Shown here: piece by piece, positions 17,129 to 26,059 of the stretch
How positions within the stretch are numbered: the first letter of the stretch is position 1
Layout of the letters: every line of letters begins with the position of its first letter
Assembly (NCBI RefSeq): GCF_009758175.1
Contig: NZ_WRPM01000097.1
Location: 1-64,000, forward strand
Length of the DNA: 64,000 bases
Reading direction: 5' to 3'
DNA from: Nesterenkonia alkaliphila
Lineage (GTDB): Bacteria > Actinomycetota > Actinomycetes > Actinomycetales > Micrococcaceae
The notes under the pieces: model-generated
What the model was told of the DNA's origin: nothing
The model's database searches: none
What the model saw: the letters and a program-made list of their open reading frames with translations, nothing else
Program-made: the position numbers and the translations under genes

Positions 17129-18400
17129 ATGCCCCAGAACTCCATCCGGTCGCCCCGCACCGCCCTGGCGGCGGCTGCTCTGACCGTTCTGCTGACCACA
17201 GCCTCCTGCGGCGGGGACTCCCCGGACCCGGCTGCGGAGCAGGGCGAGGCCACTATCCCGGGCCCCACTGTCGAGGCCAGCGAGGCTGAGAGCCCCGAGG
17301 GCACCGAGAGCGGGGCTGAAAAGGAGGCCGCGGAGGAAGGCGCCACAGAGAACGACGCCGCCGGCACAGAGCTGCCGGAGCTTCCCCCGGCTAACAGCAC
17401 CGGATTCGAGCAGGTGGACACCATCAGCGAACCGGTGATCAGCCCCAAGTCTGTGGTCTCCAACGGCCACGGCCTGGCCATCGCCAACAACATGATGTAT
17501 CAGCACACGGTGACCCTCTACGACACTGAGTCCCGGGAGCTGGTGCAGGAGCTCTCCGACTCGATCAGCCCCGGGGCGCTCGGGGTGGACGGCTACCCGG
17601 AGACTGTGCAGGGCGCCCCGGTGGAAGCCGTATGGACCTCCGACGGGCAGTACGCCTACGTTTCCCAGTACGATCTGGCGGGCATCGGAGCCGCGGCCTA
17701 TGACGACTGCCGCAACGGGGATCAGGTCCCGCCCTCAGCTGTCTACCGCTACAGCGTGGCCGAGCAGGACTGGGACCAGTTCATCGAGGTGGGCCGGGTG
17801 CCCAAGTTCCAGGCCCTGACTCCAGATGAGTCAAGACTGCTGGTCACCAACTGGTGCGACTTCGACCTCTCGGTGGTGGACACCGCCACCGGCCAGGAGG
17901 AGATGCGGGTGCCGCTGAGCTCTCAGCCCCGGGGCATCGCCGCCATGCCGGACAACCGCACCGTGTACGTCACCGCGATGTATGCCAATCAGCTCTGGAA
18001 AGTCGACCTGGAGACCGGTGAGGCCGAGGTCATCTATGACCAGGCCAACTTCCCGAGGCATCTGGTGCTCTCCCCGGACTCTGAGGTGCTCTACGTGACT
18101 TTCAGCCGCTCCGATCTGCTGGTGGCCTTCGACACCGAGACTGATGAGGTCATCGCCTCCACCAGCACCGGTCGTGAGCCGCGCACTATGGATATCTCCG
18201 CTGACGGCACGGCCCTCTATGTGGTCAACTACTATGAGGATACGGTCTCCAAGTTCGACGCCGAGACCTTGGAGGAGATCCAGCGCCAACCCACAGGTCA
18301 TCTGCCCATCGGGGTCAGCTACGATCCGATGACCGGCAGCGTCTGGGTGGCCAACTACTCGGGCAGCATCGGCGTCTACGACGACACGGTGCCGCGCTGA
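17129..18400 (+). CDS. Secreted beta-propeller (YncE/YVTN-like) lipoprotein
   Basis: 423 residues. The N-terminus is basic, then hydrophobic (ALAAAALTVLLT), then TTASCGGD, an acceptable lipobox with the cysteine as the lipidated residue. An acidic, disordered segment follows (many E, A, G), then a repeat-built propeller. The repeats show the pattern YVTxxxxNxLWxVDxxTGE, LVLSPDSEVLYVTFS, ISADGTALYVVNY and WVANYSGSIGVYD, typical of seven-bladed YVTN folds. Likely anchored outside the membrane; the ligand is unknown. I chose the ATG at 17129 because GAGGA precedes it by 5 bases. Its 3' end overlaps the convergent ctaA by 25 bases. Confidence 0.82.
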   Translation: MPQNSIRSPRTALAAAALTVLLTTASCGGDSPDPAAEQGEATIPGPTVEASEAESPEGTESGAEKEAAEEGATENDAAGTELPELPPANSTGFEQVDTISEPVISPKSVVSNGHGLAIANNMMYQHTVTLYDTESRELVQELSDSISPGALGVDGYPETVQGAPVEAVWTSDGQYAYVSQYDLAGIGAAAYDDCRNGDQVPPSAVYRYSVAEQDWDQFIEVGRVPKFQALTPDESRLLVTNWCDFDLSVVDTATGQEEMRVPLSSQPRGIAAMPDNRTVYVTAMYANQLWKVDLETGEAEVIYDQANFPRHLVLSPDSEVLYVTFSRSDLLVAFDTETDEVIASTSTGREPRTMDISADGTALYVVNYYEDTVSKFDAETLEEIQRQPTGHLPIGVSYDPMTGSVWVANYSGSIGVYDDTVPR

Positions 18401-19335
18401 GTGAGCGATCTGGTGCGGTAGCGCCCAAGGTAGCGGTCGAACACCATGGTCGCGGCCACCATCAGTACCGCTGAGCCCAGCATATGCAGCCACACCAGCA
18501 GGATGGGCAGTCCGGTCCAGTGCTGCCAGTAGCCGATCACGCCCTGGGCGATGATCACCGCGATGAGGAACCACACCGCCCGGCGCTGAGCCGGTGAGGT
18601 ACGCAGTCGGAACTGCCGGATGGCCATGAAGATCGCAGCGGCACAGAGCAGGTAGACCGGTATCACATGCAGCCGGGTCACCAGCTCGGCATTGAACTCA
18701 TGCCGCGGTGAACCAGGGTCCCCGGCGTGCGGACCGGTGCCGGTGACCACTGTGCCCAGCACCACTGCCACCCAGCTGGCGGCCAGCACGATGGCTGCCA
18801 ACTGGCGGGTGGCGGCGTCGTGCTCCCCGTCCACCAGGGGTTGGCCAGGCTGTGCGGAGAGGTTCAGCTCCAACCGGACCCGGCTGAGCAGCTGGGTGGC
18901 CACCAGCACCAGCCCGGCCGAAGCCAGGAAGTGCAGCGCCACCACCCACGGGTTGAGATTGGTCCATACGGTGATTCCGCCGATGATTCCCTGCAGCGGG
19001 ATGCCGAAGCCGATGATCACCGTGCGCACCACCAAGGCCCGGTGGGTGGCCCAGAGCCGCACCACGGCCAGGAACATCGCCACACTGATCGCGATCAGCA
19101 CATAGGTCAGCATCCGGTTGCCGAACTCAATGGCCCCGTGGATGCCCATCTCCGGAGTGGAGACCCAGGAATCGGCGGTGCAGCGCGGCCACTCCGGGCA
19201 GCCCAAGCCGGAGGCGGTCAGCCGCACGGCGCCCCCGGTGAGGATGATCCCGATATTGGAGATCAGCGTGGCCCAGGCCAGGACCTTTGTGGTGTGGGTG
19301 ATCCGGTCAGGCAGCCGGCGGGTGATTACGTCCAA
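18376..19335 (-). CDS. ctaA: Heme A synthase (COX15/CtaA)
   Basis: Oxidises heme O to heme A for aa3-type cytochrome c oxidase. 319 residues with about eight membrane helices. The conserved histidines lie in GIHGAIEFGNRM, ALHFLASAG, RLHVIPVY and WLHMLGSAV, and the extracellular cysteine pair in GLGCPEWPRC is typical of Gram-positive CtaA. It is the last gene of the ABC ATPase-permease-ctaA operon (10-base overlap with the permease), a gene order also seen in mycobacteria next to suf. The operon promoter carries a TTCTAC-N5-GTAGAA repeat. Confidence 0.95.
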   Translation of the reverse strand: MDVITRRLPDRITHTTKVLAWATLISNIGIILTGGAVRLTASGLGCPEWPRCTADSWVSTPEMGIHGAIEFGNRMLTYVLIAISVAMFLAVVRLWATHRALVVRTVIIGFGIPLQGIIGGITVWTNLNPWVVALHFLASAGLVLVATQLLSRVRLELNLSAQPGQPLVDGEHDAATRQLAAIVLAASWVAVVLGTVVTGTGPHAGDPGSPRHEFNAELVTRLHVIPVYLLCAAAIFMAIRQFRLRTSPAQRRAVWFLIAVIIAQGVIGYWQHWTGLPILLVWLHMLGSAVLMVAATMVFDRYLGRYRTRSLTQRGTVSS

Positions 19336-20099
19336 CGGAAGAACCTCCTGGCAAGAAGTACGGCGCTCACGGCCCAGGCCGTGAGGATCAGCAGCGGCAG
19401 CGCGGGCAGTCTCCCGGTAAGGGCGGGCTCCCGCAGGGCCTCGCCCAGGGCGGCAGAGGGCAGGCCCCGCAGCAGCGCTCCGGCACCCTCATAGTTCAGC
19501 GGGATCACCGCACCGCCGGCAGCTCCCATCAGCACCCAGGTCACATTGGTCACCGCCAGTGTGGCCTCGGCCCGTACCGTACCGGCGATCAGCAGACCCA
19601 GCGCAGTGAAGGCGGCAGCGCCCAGCACCAGGCCGCAGACCAGCCAGAGCAGTCCGGAGGGTTTCGGGGCCCAGCCCAGCGCCAGTGCGGTCCCGCCGAG
19701 CACCAGGACCTGCACCAGGATCACGCACAGCACCGCGAGTGCCTTGCCCAGGATGAGGCCGGCCGAGCCCAGCGGGGTGGTGGAGAGGAAGGCCAGCACC
19801 CGGTATTGGCGTTCGAATCCGGTGGCGATCCCCGCCCCGGTGAAGGCAGAAGCCATCACCGCCAGGGCCAGCACTCCGGGGGCAACGGTCTGGATGTCCG
19901 GGATGATCTCAGTGATCGAATGGGCGCGGTGCAGTCCGATGAGCACCAGCAGCGGCAGGATCAGGCTCACCAGCAGCTGCTCGCCGTTGCGCAGGGTGAG
20001 CCGCGCCTCATAGAGCCCATGGGCCAGCACCCGCCGGTGGGCCGGGGCAGCCAAGGGAGCAGGCGTCGTCGTACTGGTGCGGCTGGGCTGGGGGCTCAT
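19326..20099 (-). CDS. ABC-2 type transporter permease
   Basis: 257 residues with six predicted membrane helices in ABC-2 (DrrB-like) order: LLVSLILPLLVLIGL, VLALAVMASAFTGAGIATGF, AVLCVILVQVLVLGGTALAL, LLWLVCGLVLGAAAFTALGLL, a glycine/alanine-rich fifth helix, and a C-terminal LLILTAWAVSAVLLA. It couples to the ATPase upstream (four-base overlap). Mycobacterial orthologues are labelled antibiotic exporters without evidence. Linkage to ctaA suggests a role in heme or oxidase biogenesis, but that is inference. Confidence 0.88.
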   Translation of the reverse strand: MSPQPSRTSTTTPAPLAAPAHRRVLAHGLYEARLTLRNGEQLLVSLILPLLVLIGLHRAHSITEIIPDIQTVAPGVLALAVMASAFTGAGIATGFERQYRVLAFLSTTPLGSAGLILGKALAVLCVILVQVLVLGGTALALGWAPKPSGLLWLVCGLVLGAAAFTALGLLIAGTVRAEATLAVTNVTWVLMGAAGGAVIPLNYEGAGALLRGLPSAALGEALREPALTGRLPALPLLILTAWAVSAVLLARRFFRWT

Positions 20100-21046
20100 G
20101 GCGCGGAGACCTCCCAGAAGACATCCTCAAGGGTGCGGGCTTCGAAGCTGATCTCGGCCGGCAGCAGATCGATCTGCGCCCACCAGGTGCTCAGCGCCTG
20201 CAGGTCTGCGGCGGAGCCGATGCTCTCCACCGCCCAGTATGAGCCGGACCGGTTGGCCCCATTGTCCAGGGCCACCGGCAGCGGGGCCGCCTGAAGCTCG
20301 GCCGTGGTGAGGATCCGGGGGGAGGCGAAGGTCAGCCGCCGGGCAGCGCCCTGGGCCCCGCCGGTGAGTTCGGCCACTGTGCCGTGGCGGACCACCCTGC
20401 CGGCTTTGAGGATGTAGACCGAATCGGCCAGCTGCTGGGCCTCCTCCAGCAGATGGGTGGTGAGCACTATCCCGGTGCCGCGGCTGCGCAGTTCTGCGAT
20501 CAGCTCGAACACCAGCTGGCGGGACTGCGGATCCAATCCGGCTGAGGGCTCGTCCAGGAAGACCAGTTCGGGGTTGCCGGTCAGGGCCGCTGCCATGGCG
20601 ATGCGCTGCTTCTGACCCCCTGAGAGCCGGCGCACGGCAGTGCTCAGGAACCCGCCCAGGTCCAGGCGTTCAATGAGGTCCTCAAGCGGCCAGGGCCGTT
20701 GATGCAGGGCGGCGATGTGCCGCAGCAGGGTCAGCGGTTTCACCGACTGCGGCAGTCCGCCGTCCTGCAGCATCACGCCCACCCGGGCGCGGAGTTCGGC
20801 CCCGGCCCGGTAGGGGTCCTGGCCCAGCAGCCTGACGGTGCCGGCGGAGGGGCGGATCAGACCCTGGGCGCAGCCCAGCGTAGTGGTCTTTCCGGCCCCG
20901 TTGGGGCCGATGATCACAGTGACCTCGCCGCGGCGGGCGGTAAGGTCCACACCGGAAAGGATCTCGGTGACCCCGCTGGTGGAACGGGCCGAGCCGAGGG
21001 CGTAGCGCACACCGGTCAGGCTCAGGCAGGGGGCAGATGCGGGCAC
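20096..21046 (-). CDS. ABC transporter ATP-binding protein
   Basis: Exporter ATPase, 316 residues. Walker A is GPNGAGKTT, the signature is RLSGGQKQR, Walker B is ELVFLDEPSAG followed by LDPQSR, and the switch histidine is in LTTHLLEEA. About 85 residues follow the core, as in DrrA-like proteins. The GTG start at 21046 is leaderless (TAGACT 6 bases upstream). First gene of the operon with the permease and ctaA. Confidence 0.93.
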   Translation of the reverse strand: MPASAPCLSLTGVRYALGSARSTSGVTEILSGVDLTARRGEVTVIIGPNGAGKTTTLGCAQGLIRPSAGTVRLLGQDPYRAGAELRARVGVMLQDGGLPQSVKPLTLLRHIAALHQRPWPLEDLIERLDLGGFLSTAVRRLSGGQKQRIAMAAALTGNPELVFLDEPSAGLDPQSRQLVFELIAELRSRGTGIVLTTHLLEEAQQLADSVYILKAGRVVRHGTVAELTGGAQGAARRLTFASPRILTTAELQAAPLPVALDNGANRSGSYWAVESIGSAADLQALSTWWAQIDLLPAEISFEARTLEDVFWEVSAP

Positions 21047-21052
21047 CGCACC

Positions 21053-21058
21053 AGTCTA
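21053..21058 (-). promoter_or_regulatory. -10 box of the ABC-ctaA operon
   Basis: TAGACT on the minus strand, 6 bases before the GTG start. The TTCTAC/GTAGAA repeat lies just upstream in the spacer and -35 zone. Confidence 0.6.
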
Positions 21059-21063
21059 CAGTT

Positions 21064-21080
21064 TTCTACAGGGCGTAGAA
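21064..21080. promoter_or_regulatory. Operator-like repeat TTCTAC-N5-GTAGAA, copy 1 (ABC-ctaA)
   Basis: A perfect 6+6 inverted repeat with 5-base spacer AGGGC, placed 5 bases upstream of the -10 of the ABC-ctaA operon, where a bound repressor would block polymerase. Identical half-sites occur at 33801-33817 and 43039-43055. The latter is upstream of a BlaI-type repressor gene, the obvious candidate ligand. Confidence 0.7.
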
Positions 21081-21100
21081 GTATGGCCGGGACGGGCAGC

Positions 21101-22165
21101 TCAGGGCAGCTCGAAGCAGTGCTCATCACCGATCGCCTGGGCGATTTCGAAGGACTCATCGGTCATCAGGTACTCCGATCCCGGCTCCTCGCCGAGCTCC
21201 AGGGTCTCCCGGTCGGCTCCCAGGAACAGCACCGCATAGGCGCTGGTCACCGCCTCCACCTGCCCCTCGGCAATCGGTGGGGCCATCGATCCGCATTTCA
21301 TGTGGATCTGGTGGTGGGCGATCTCGTGGCGAACCACCTCATACCACCAGACGTGGCGCACATTGCTCTCAATATAGATGTGCTCATCGTTGAGGTAGAT
21401 CACCTCCGGGGTGGCCTCGCAGTAGTAGCCGGTGTCCCGGGTGTTGTCCCGGACATCCAGGCAGACCACCTCGTCAAAGTCGTACTCCACCTCCAGGCCG
21501 AAGATCGCTGCCAGCTCCTCGCCGGCATCCCAGTAGGCGCCGCTGCTGTCCGGCCGCGGCGCATAGGCCGCAGCCTGCTGCTCCCATTCATAGAACTCCG
21601 GGTGGCGCTCATCGTATTCGTACCAGTCATCGGGATCCTCCGCCGGGACGTTGAGCAGCCGCCCCTCGGTGAACCGCTTCTCCAGCTCATCGAGGTAGCC
21701 CAGAGTCTGCTCGATGTACTCGTCTAACTCCGCCGGGTCCTCGCTGGTGACCTCATCGGCGTCGAGCATCTCGAGGTAGTAGTCATTGATCTCGGTGACA
21801 AACCCCCAGGCGTAGTAATCGCCCAGATAATCATCACCTGCCGGAGTGAGCTCGTAGATGCTGCCATCCGCGTAGGCGGAGTAGTACTGCTGCTCGAGTC
21901 CCCGGATGCGCTCCTGCAGTTGCGGGAAGTCTGGCCGCTCACTGAGGCGGTAAAGGCCGTCATCCTCCTCGGTGGACTCCGGCAGCTGCGGCTCTTCAGA
22001 CTCCTCCGGCTCCTCGGCCGGCAGCGGTGACTGTTCCTGGGCCTGCTGTGCCACCGGGGGTGCCGGGGCCGGTTCCTGTGCGCAGCCTGTGGCCAGCACC
22101 AATAGAGGCGCGCTCATGGCAGCTGCCCACCGCCGCTGGGCTGAGGATGCCCATTGCCCATTCAT
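21101..22165 (-). CDS. Secreted lipoprotein with HExxH metallopeptidase motif
   Basis: 354 residues. The signal peptide has a basic start (AQRRW) and a hydrophobic core, ending LLVLATGCAQ with lipobox cysteine. A Pro/Gln/Glu-rich linker follows, then a very acidic, Tyr-rich domain. Near the C-terminus VRHEIAHHQIHM matches the zincin consensus HExxH. About 30 residues later a glutamate in IAEGQVEA could be the third ligand, as in gluzincins. I know of no characterised homologue. Start at 22165: TAAACT lies 7 bases before the ATG. The frame is open further upstream but runs antisense through sufR. It is upstream of the ABC-ctaA operon and divergent from suf. Confidence 0.72.
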   Translation of the reverse strand: MNGQWASSAQRRWAAAMSAPLLVLATGCAQEPAPAPPVAQQAQEQSPLPAEEPEESEEPQLPESTEEDDGLYRLSERPDFPQLQERIRGLEQQYYSAYADGSIYELTPAGDDYLGDYYAWGFVTEINDYYLEMLDADEVTSEDPAELDEYIEQTLGYLDELEKRFTEGRLLNVPAEDPDDWYEYDERHPEFYEWEQQAAAYAPRPDSSGAYWDAGEELAAIFGLEVEYDFDEVVCLDVRDNTRDTGYYCEATPEVIYLNDEHIYIESNVRHVWWYEVVRHEIAHHQIHMKCGSMAPPIAEGQVEAVTSAYAVLFLGADRETLELGEEPGSEYLMTDESFEIAQAIGDEHCFELP

Positions 22166-22172
22166 AGCACTC

Positions 22173-22178
22173 AGTTTA
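22173..22178 (-). promoter_or_regulatory. -10 box for the HExxH lipoprotein gene
   Basis: TAAACT on the minus strand, 7 bases before the ATG at 22165, implies a leaderless transcript. Confidence 0.5.
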
Positions 22179-22294
22179 TCCAGCCGGGCAGCGGCAGGCT
22201 TGCTATACGAAGGTGCGGTTGACCTGGTGGGTCCGTGGAGGATGTTCAGGTGACGCCTGATGCTCGACTTAGGTCCGCCTTGCTGGCAGTCTTG

Positions 22295-22311
22295 TTCTGA
22301 ATAGGTCAGAA
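22295..22311. promoter_or_regulatory. Probable SufR operator
   Basis: A perfect inverted repeat TTCTGA-ATAGG-TCAGAA, ending 7 bases before the sufR ATG and overlapping a CAGAAT hexamer (22307-22312) that could be the -10. Repression of its own operon by iron-sulfur-loaded SufR is the known mode in this family; assigning this repeat to SufR is inference. Confidence 0.6.
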
Positions 22312-22318
22312 TAGAGTT

Positions 22319-23224
22319 ATGAAATTCGATGACAGGATGAGTGCGCCGGCAGCAGATGCCCAGGCGCCCGAGTCCGACGGCTCCACCCGGGACCGTGTCA
22401 TCCAGCTGGTGGTCGAGGAAGGCCCGATCAGCGCCGCCCAGCTGGGCCGCAAACTCGGCCTGACCGCAGCCGCAGTCCGCCGCCACCTCGACGCCATGAC
22501 GGAGCAGGGAGTAGTGGAGGTCAAGAACGTCACCTCCCGCCGCAAAGGCGCCGGCCGGCCTTCCCGCCGCTATGTCATCTCCTCCCGCGGTCAGCAGGAG
22601 CTCGGCGATGACTACCTGACCCTGGTCCGCACCGCGCTGGATGTGCTGGAGAGGCACTCCGCAGAAGGCCAGCACGACGCCGCCCCCACACCTCTGGATG
22701 CCGCAGGCACCGGGGCCGGGGAGACCAAGACAGAAGACAGTCCCGCCGCCCGGGCGGTGGCCCAGGCCTACTTCGGCCGGTTCGAGGAACGCTGCAGTGC
22801 CGAACTGGCTGAGATTGAAGACCTGGACGAGCGCACTGAGAAGCTCGCCGAATACTTCAGTACCGCCGGATTCGCCGGCTTCACCCGTCTGGTGGGCCGG
22901 GACAACCCGCTGCTGGCCATGCAGTCCACCCAACTCTGCCAGGGCCACTGCCCGGTGCGGGAAATAGCAGCGGCCCATCCGGTGTTCTGTGAGGAGGAGA
23001 CGGCAATGATCGGACGGCTGCTGGATGTGGACGTCCGCCGCCTCTCCACCCAGGCCGCTGGTGCCCATGTGTGCACCACCCACGTCCCGGTAGGCCGCGA
23101 GAAGCTCGCGGCCGAACGCGCAGCCCGCGCCCGGCTGGACTCAGAACAGACTTCGCCGGGAGGCAGGAACGCCCCCCGGAAGAGAATCGTGATTTCTCCG
23201 CGTCAACAAGAGAGGTTGTCATGA
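22319..23224 (+). CDS. sufR: SufR-type iron-sulfur sensing transcriptional repressor
   Basis: 301 residues, the size of actinobacterial SufR. The N-terminal winged helix-turn-helix spans about residues 20-100 ([20 protein letters not shown], wing [14 protein letters not shown]). The C-terminal domain contains the cluster-binding cysteines in [15 protein letters not shown] and VFCEEE. SufR with a [4Fe-4S] cluster represses the suf operon and releases it on cluster loss. The start lacks a ribosome binding site; either the ATG at 22319 or that at 22337 may be used. Its stop overlaps the sufB start (ATGA). Confidence 0.93.
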   Translation: MKFDDRMSAPAADAQAPESDGSTRDRVIQLVVEEGPISAAQLGRKLGLTAAAVRRHLDAMTEQGVVEVKNVTSRRKGAGRPSRRYVISSRGQQELGDDYLTLVRTALDVLERHSAEGQHDAAPTPLDAAGTGAGETKTEDSPAARAVAQAYFGRFEERCSAELAEIEDLDERTEKLAEYFSTAGFAGFTRLVGRDNPLLAMQSTQLCQGHCPVREIAAAHPVFCEEETAMIGRLLDVDVRRLSTQAAGAHVCTTHVPVGREKLAAERAARARLDSEQTSPGGRNAPRKRIVISPRQQERLS

Positions 23225-24699
23225 CCGAGCAGATTGCACAGGCAGAGGAAGCTCTGCGGAACACCGAAGACCCCGTGGTCATCCAGAAGATCCTGGACGA
23301 CAACCCTGAGCTGCAGGGACTGGGCAACTATGAGTACGGCTGGGCGGATAAGGACGATGCCGGTGCCAATGCGCGCCGCGGCATCAACCCCGAGGTCGTC
23401 GCCGATATCTCCGGCAAGAAGGACGAGCCCGAGTGGATGCTCAAGCTGCGCCAGAAGGGCCTGAAGTACTTCGAGCGCAAGCCGATGCCCACCTGGGGCG
23501 CGGACCTCTCGGAGATCGACTTCGACAACATCAAGTACTTTGTCCGCTCCACCGAGAAGCAGGCCCAGACCTGGGAGGACCTCCCTGAGGACATCCGCAA
23601 CACCTACGAGAAGCTGGGCATCCCGGAGGCTGAGCGTGAGCGCCTGGTGGCCGGTGTGGCCGCCCAGTACGAATCCGAGGTGGTCTACCACCAGATCCGT
23701 GAGGACCTCGAGGCCCAGGGCGTCATCTTCATGGACACTGACACTGCGCTGAAGGAGCACCCGGAGTTCTTCGAGGAGTACTTCGGCTCGGTGATCCCGG
23801 TGGGCGACAATAAGTTCGCCGCCCTGAACACCGCAGTATGGTCCGGGGGCAGCTTTGTGTACGTGCCAAAGGGCGTACACGTGGAGATCCCGCTGCAGGC
23901 CTACTTCCGGATCAACACCGAGAACATGGGCCAGTTCGAGCGTACCCTGATCATCGCCGATGAGGACTCCTACGTTCACTACATCGAAGGCTGCACCGCG
24001 CCCATTTACAACACCGACTCCCTGCACTCCGCCGTGGTGGAGATTGTGGTGAAGAAGAACGCCCGGGTGCGCTACACCACCATCCAGAACTGGTCCACCA
24101 ACGTGTACAACCTGGTGACCAAGCGCGCTGTGGTGGATGCCGGCGGCACGATGGAGTGGATCGACGGCAATATCGGCTCCAAGGTCACCATGAAGTACCC
24201 GGCTGTGTACCTCACCGGCGAGCACGCCAAGGGCGAGACGCTCTCGGTGGCCTTCGCCGGCGCCAACCAGCACCAGGACACCGGCTCCAAGATGGTGCAT
24301 ATGGCCCCGAACACCTCCAGCTCCATCGTCTCCAAGTCGGTGGCCCGCTCCGGTGGCCGCGCCTCCTACCGCGGGCTGGTGCAGATCAATGCCGAGGCCA
24401 AGAACTCCGCCAACTCCGTGGTCTGTGACGCCCTGCTGGTGGACACCATCTCCAAGACCGACACCTACCCCTACATCGATATCCGTGAGGACGATGTCAC
24501 CCTGGGGCACGAGGCCACAGTCTCCAAGGTGTCCGAGGACCAGCTGTTCTACCTGATGTCCCGCGGCATGGCTGAGGATGAGGCGATGGCCATGATCGTG
24601 CGCGGCTTCATCGAGCCCATCGCCCGCGAACTCCCCATGGAGTACGCCCTGGAGCTCAACCGACTCATCGAACTGCAGATGGAAGGATCCGTAGGCTAA
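23221..24699 (+). CDS. sufB: Fe-S cluster scaffold subunit SufB
   Basis: 492 residues; core scaffold of the SufBCD complex, on which clusters are assembled in the cytosol. The beta-helix core is recognisable by [53 protein letters not shown] and the C-terminal [19 protein letters not shown] shared with SufD. The cysteine in IEGCTAP corresponds to the conserved active-site cysteine of SufB. No intein is present, unlike the M. tuberculosis homologue. Start at 23221: AGAGAGG precedes the ATG, which overlaps the sufR stop. Second gene of the operon. Confidence 0.97.
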   Translation: MTEQIAQAEEALRNTEDPVVIQKILDDNPELQGLGNYEYGWADKDDAGANARRGINPEVVADISGKKDEPEWMLKLRQKGLKYFERKPMPTWGADLSEIDFDNIKYFVRSTEKQAQTWEDLPEDIRNTYEKLGIPEAERERLVAGVAAQYESEVVYHQIREDLEAQGVIFMDTDTALKEHPEFFEEYFGSVIPVGDNKFAALNTAVWSGGSFVYVPKGVHVEIPLQAYFRINTENMGQFERTLIIADEDSYVHYIEGCTAPIYNTDSLHSAVVEIVVKKNARVRYTTIQNWSTNVYNLVTKRAVVDAGGTMEWIDGNIGSKVTMKYPAVYLTGEHAKGETLSVAFAGANQHQDTGSKMVHMAPNTSSSIVSKSVARSGGRASYRGLVQINAEAKNSANSVVCDALLVDTISKTDTYPYIDIREDDVTLGHEATVSKVSEDQLFYLMSRGMAEDEAMAMIVRGFIEPIARELPMEYALELNRLIELQMEGSVG

Positions 24700-24701
24700 C
24701 A

Positions 24702-26000
24702 ATGACAGAGACCACTGAGAAGGTCGCCGGAGTAGAAGTCGGCGAACGCCGCATCTCCATCCCCGGCTTCACTGAGGAGGGCGAGAACCTCGCCAACTCC
24801 ACCAATGCCGCCGCCGAGCACAGCCACGGCGGGGTGGGGGAGACCGCCAAGCCGCTCACCGCAGGTTCAGGTTCCCGGGGCAACCGGCACACCGGGTACG
24901 AGCTCGCGGGCTTTCCCGAGCCCACCGGGCGTGAGGAGGAGTGGCGGTTCACCCCTCTGAAGAAGCTGGCCGGAGTGCTCAGCGACGCGCCCACGGCCAA
25001 TGCCGGCACTGAGGACGAGCCGGTGGACTACCAGGTCACCGAGAACGTGGACGGCCTGGTCGTCTCCACACTCCGCGATGGGCAGGCCCCCCGCGGATCC
25101 GTGCTGCAGCCGGCTGACCGGGCCGCGGTGGTCGCCTACAAAAACACCGAGCAGGCGCTCTACCTCAAGGTCACCGAGGGCACTGAGCTGGCAGAGCCGG
25201 TCCGGGTGGATATCACCGGTAAGCAGGCCGGCGCTCGGGCCAACAGCCACATCGTGCTGGAGGCCGAGCCCAACGCCAAGGCAGTGTTCGTGCTCGAGCA
25301 CCGCGGCAGCGCCGACTTCAACGGCAACGTCGAGGTCAAGCTCGGCCAGGGCGCCGATCTCACCGTGATCTCCCTGCAGCGTTGGAACGACGACGCAGTC
25401 CATGCCGGCCAGCACGACGCCGAGGTCGGTCAGGACGCCAGCTATAAGCACATCGCGGTCTCCCTGGGCGGCTCCGTGGTCCGGCTCAACGCGAACTTCC
25501 GCTACTCCGGGGAAGGCGCTGAGGCTGAGATGTACGGCCTGTACTTCGCCGACTCCGGTCAGCACATCGAGCACCGCACCTTCGTGGACCACAACACCCC
25601 GCGCAACACCTCTAATGTGCTCTACAAGGGTGCGCTGCAGGGCGAAACGGCCCGCACTGTGTGGATCGGCGATGTGCTCATCCGCGCAGCCGCCGAGGGC
25701 ACCGACTCCTACGAGAAGAACCAGAACCTGGTGCTCACCGACGGTGCGCGGGCCGACTCCGTGCCGAACCTGGAGATCGAGACCGGCCTCATCGAGGGTG
25801 CCGGCCATGCCTCCTCCACCGGCCGGTTCGACGAGAACCACCTGTTCTACCTCATGGCCCGCGGCATCCCTGAGAAGATCGCCCGCCAGCTGGTGGTGCG
25901 CGGCTTCCTCAACGAGATCATCCAGAAGATCGGGGTGCCCAGCATCGAAGAGTCCCTCCAGGAGGACCTCGAGGCCGAACTGGAGATCCACGGCAACTAG
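24702..26000 (+). CDS. sufD: Fe-S cluster assembly protein SufD
   Basis: 432 residues; partner of SufB in the SufBC2D complex. The N-terminus has the SufD-like GREEEWRFTPLKKL. The middle is beta-helical with QNLVLTDGARADSVPNLEIE, and the C-terminus shares ENHLFYLMARGIPE and ARQLVVRGFLNEI with SufB. It starts two bases after sufB. Confidence 0.96.
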   Translation: MTETTEKVAGVEVGERRISIPGFTEEGENLANSTNAAAEHSHGGVGETAKPLTAGSGSRGNRHTGYELAGFPEPTGREEEWRFTPLKKLAGVLSDAPTANAGTEDEPVDYQVTENVDGLVVSTLRDGQAPRGSVLQPADRAAVVAYKNTEQALYLKVTEGTELAEPVRVDITGKQAGARANSHIVLEAEPNAKAVFVLEHRGSADFNGNVEVKLGQGADLTVISLQRWNDDAVHAGQHDAEVGQDASYKHIAVSLGGSVVRLNANFRYSGEGAEAEMYGLYFADSGQHIEHRTFVDHNTPRNTSNVLYKGALQGETARTVWIGDVLIRAAAEGTDSYEKNQNLVLTDGARADSVPNLEIETGLIEGAGHASSTGRFDENHLFYLMARGIPEKIARQLVVRGFLNEIIQKIGVPSIEESLQEDLEAELEIHGN

Positions 26001-26059
26001 CCCTGCCGCGTCGTCGTACTTTTTAGCGAACTCTTTTAGGAAAAGGACCAAGAAACACC

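Noticed and set aside
22166-23083. N-terminal extension of the HExxH lipoprotein through sufR
   Set aside because: The frame stays open, but it would run antisense through most of sufR and destroy the signal peptide. The ATG at 22165 has a proper -10 and starts a clear lipoprotein leader.
23221-24699. Intein in SufB, as in some mycobacteria
   Set aside because: The protein has normal SufB length (492 residues) and uninterrupted motifs.
23203-24702. 499-residue open frame antisense to sufB
   Set aside because: Val/Gly/His-rich low-complexity shadow of sufB with no start signal. The same holds for the long antisense frames across acnA, sufD, oleBC and the ABC-F gene.
26001-26059. Terminator between sufD and sufC
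   Set aside because: TTTTT is present at 26020-26024, but no stem precedes it. sufC follows with a good ribosome binding site, so I treat the operon as continuous.
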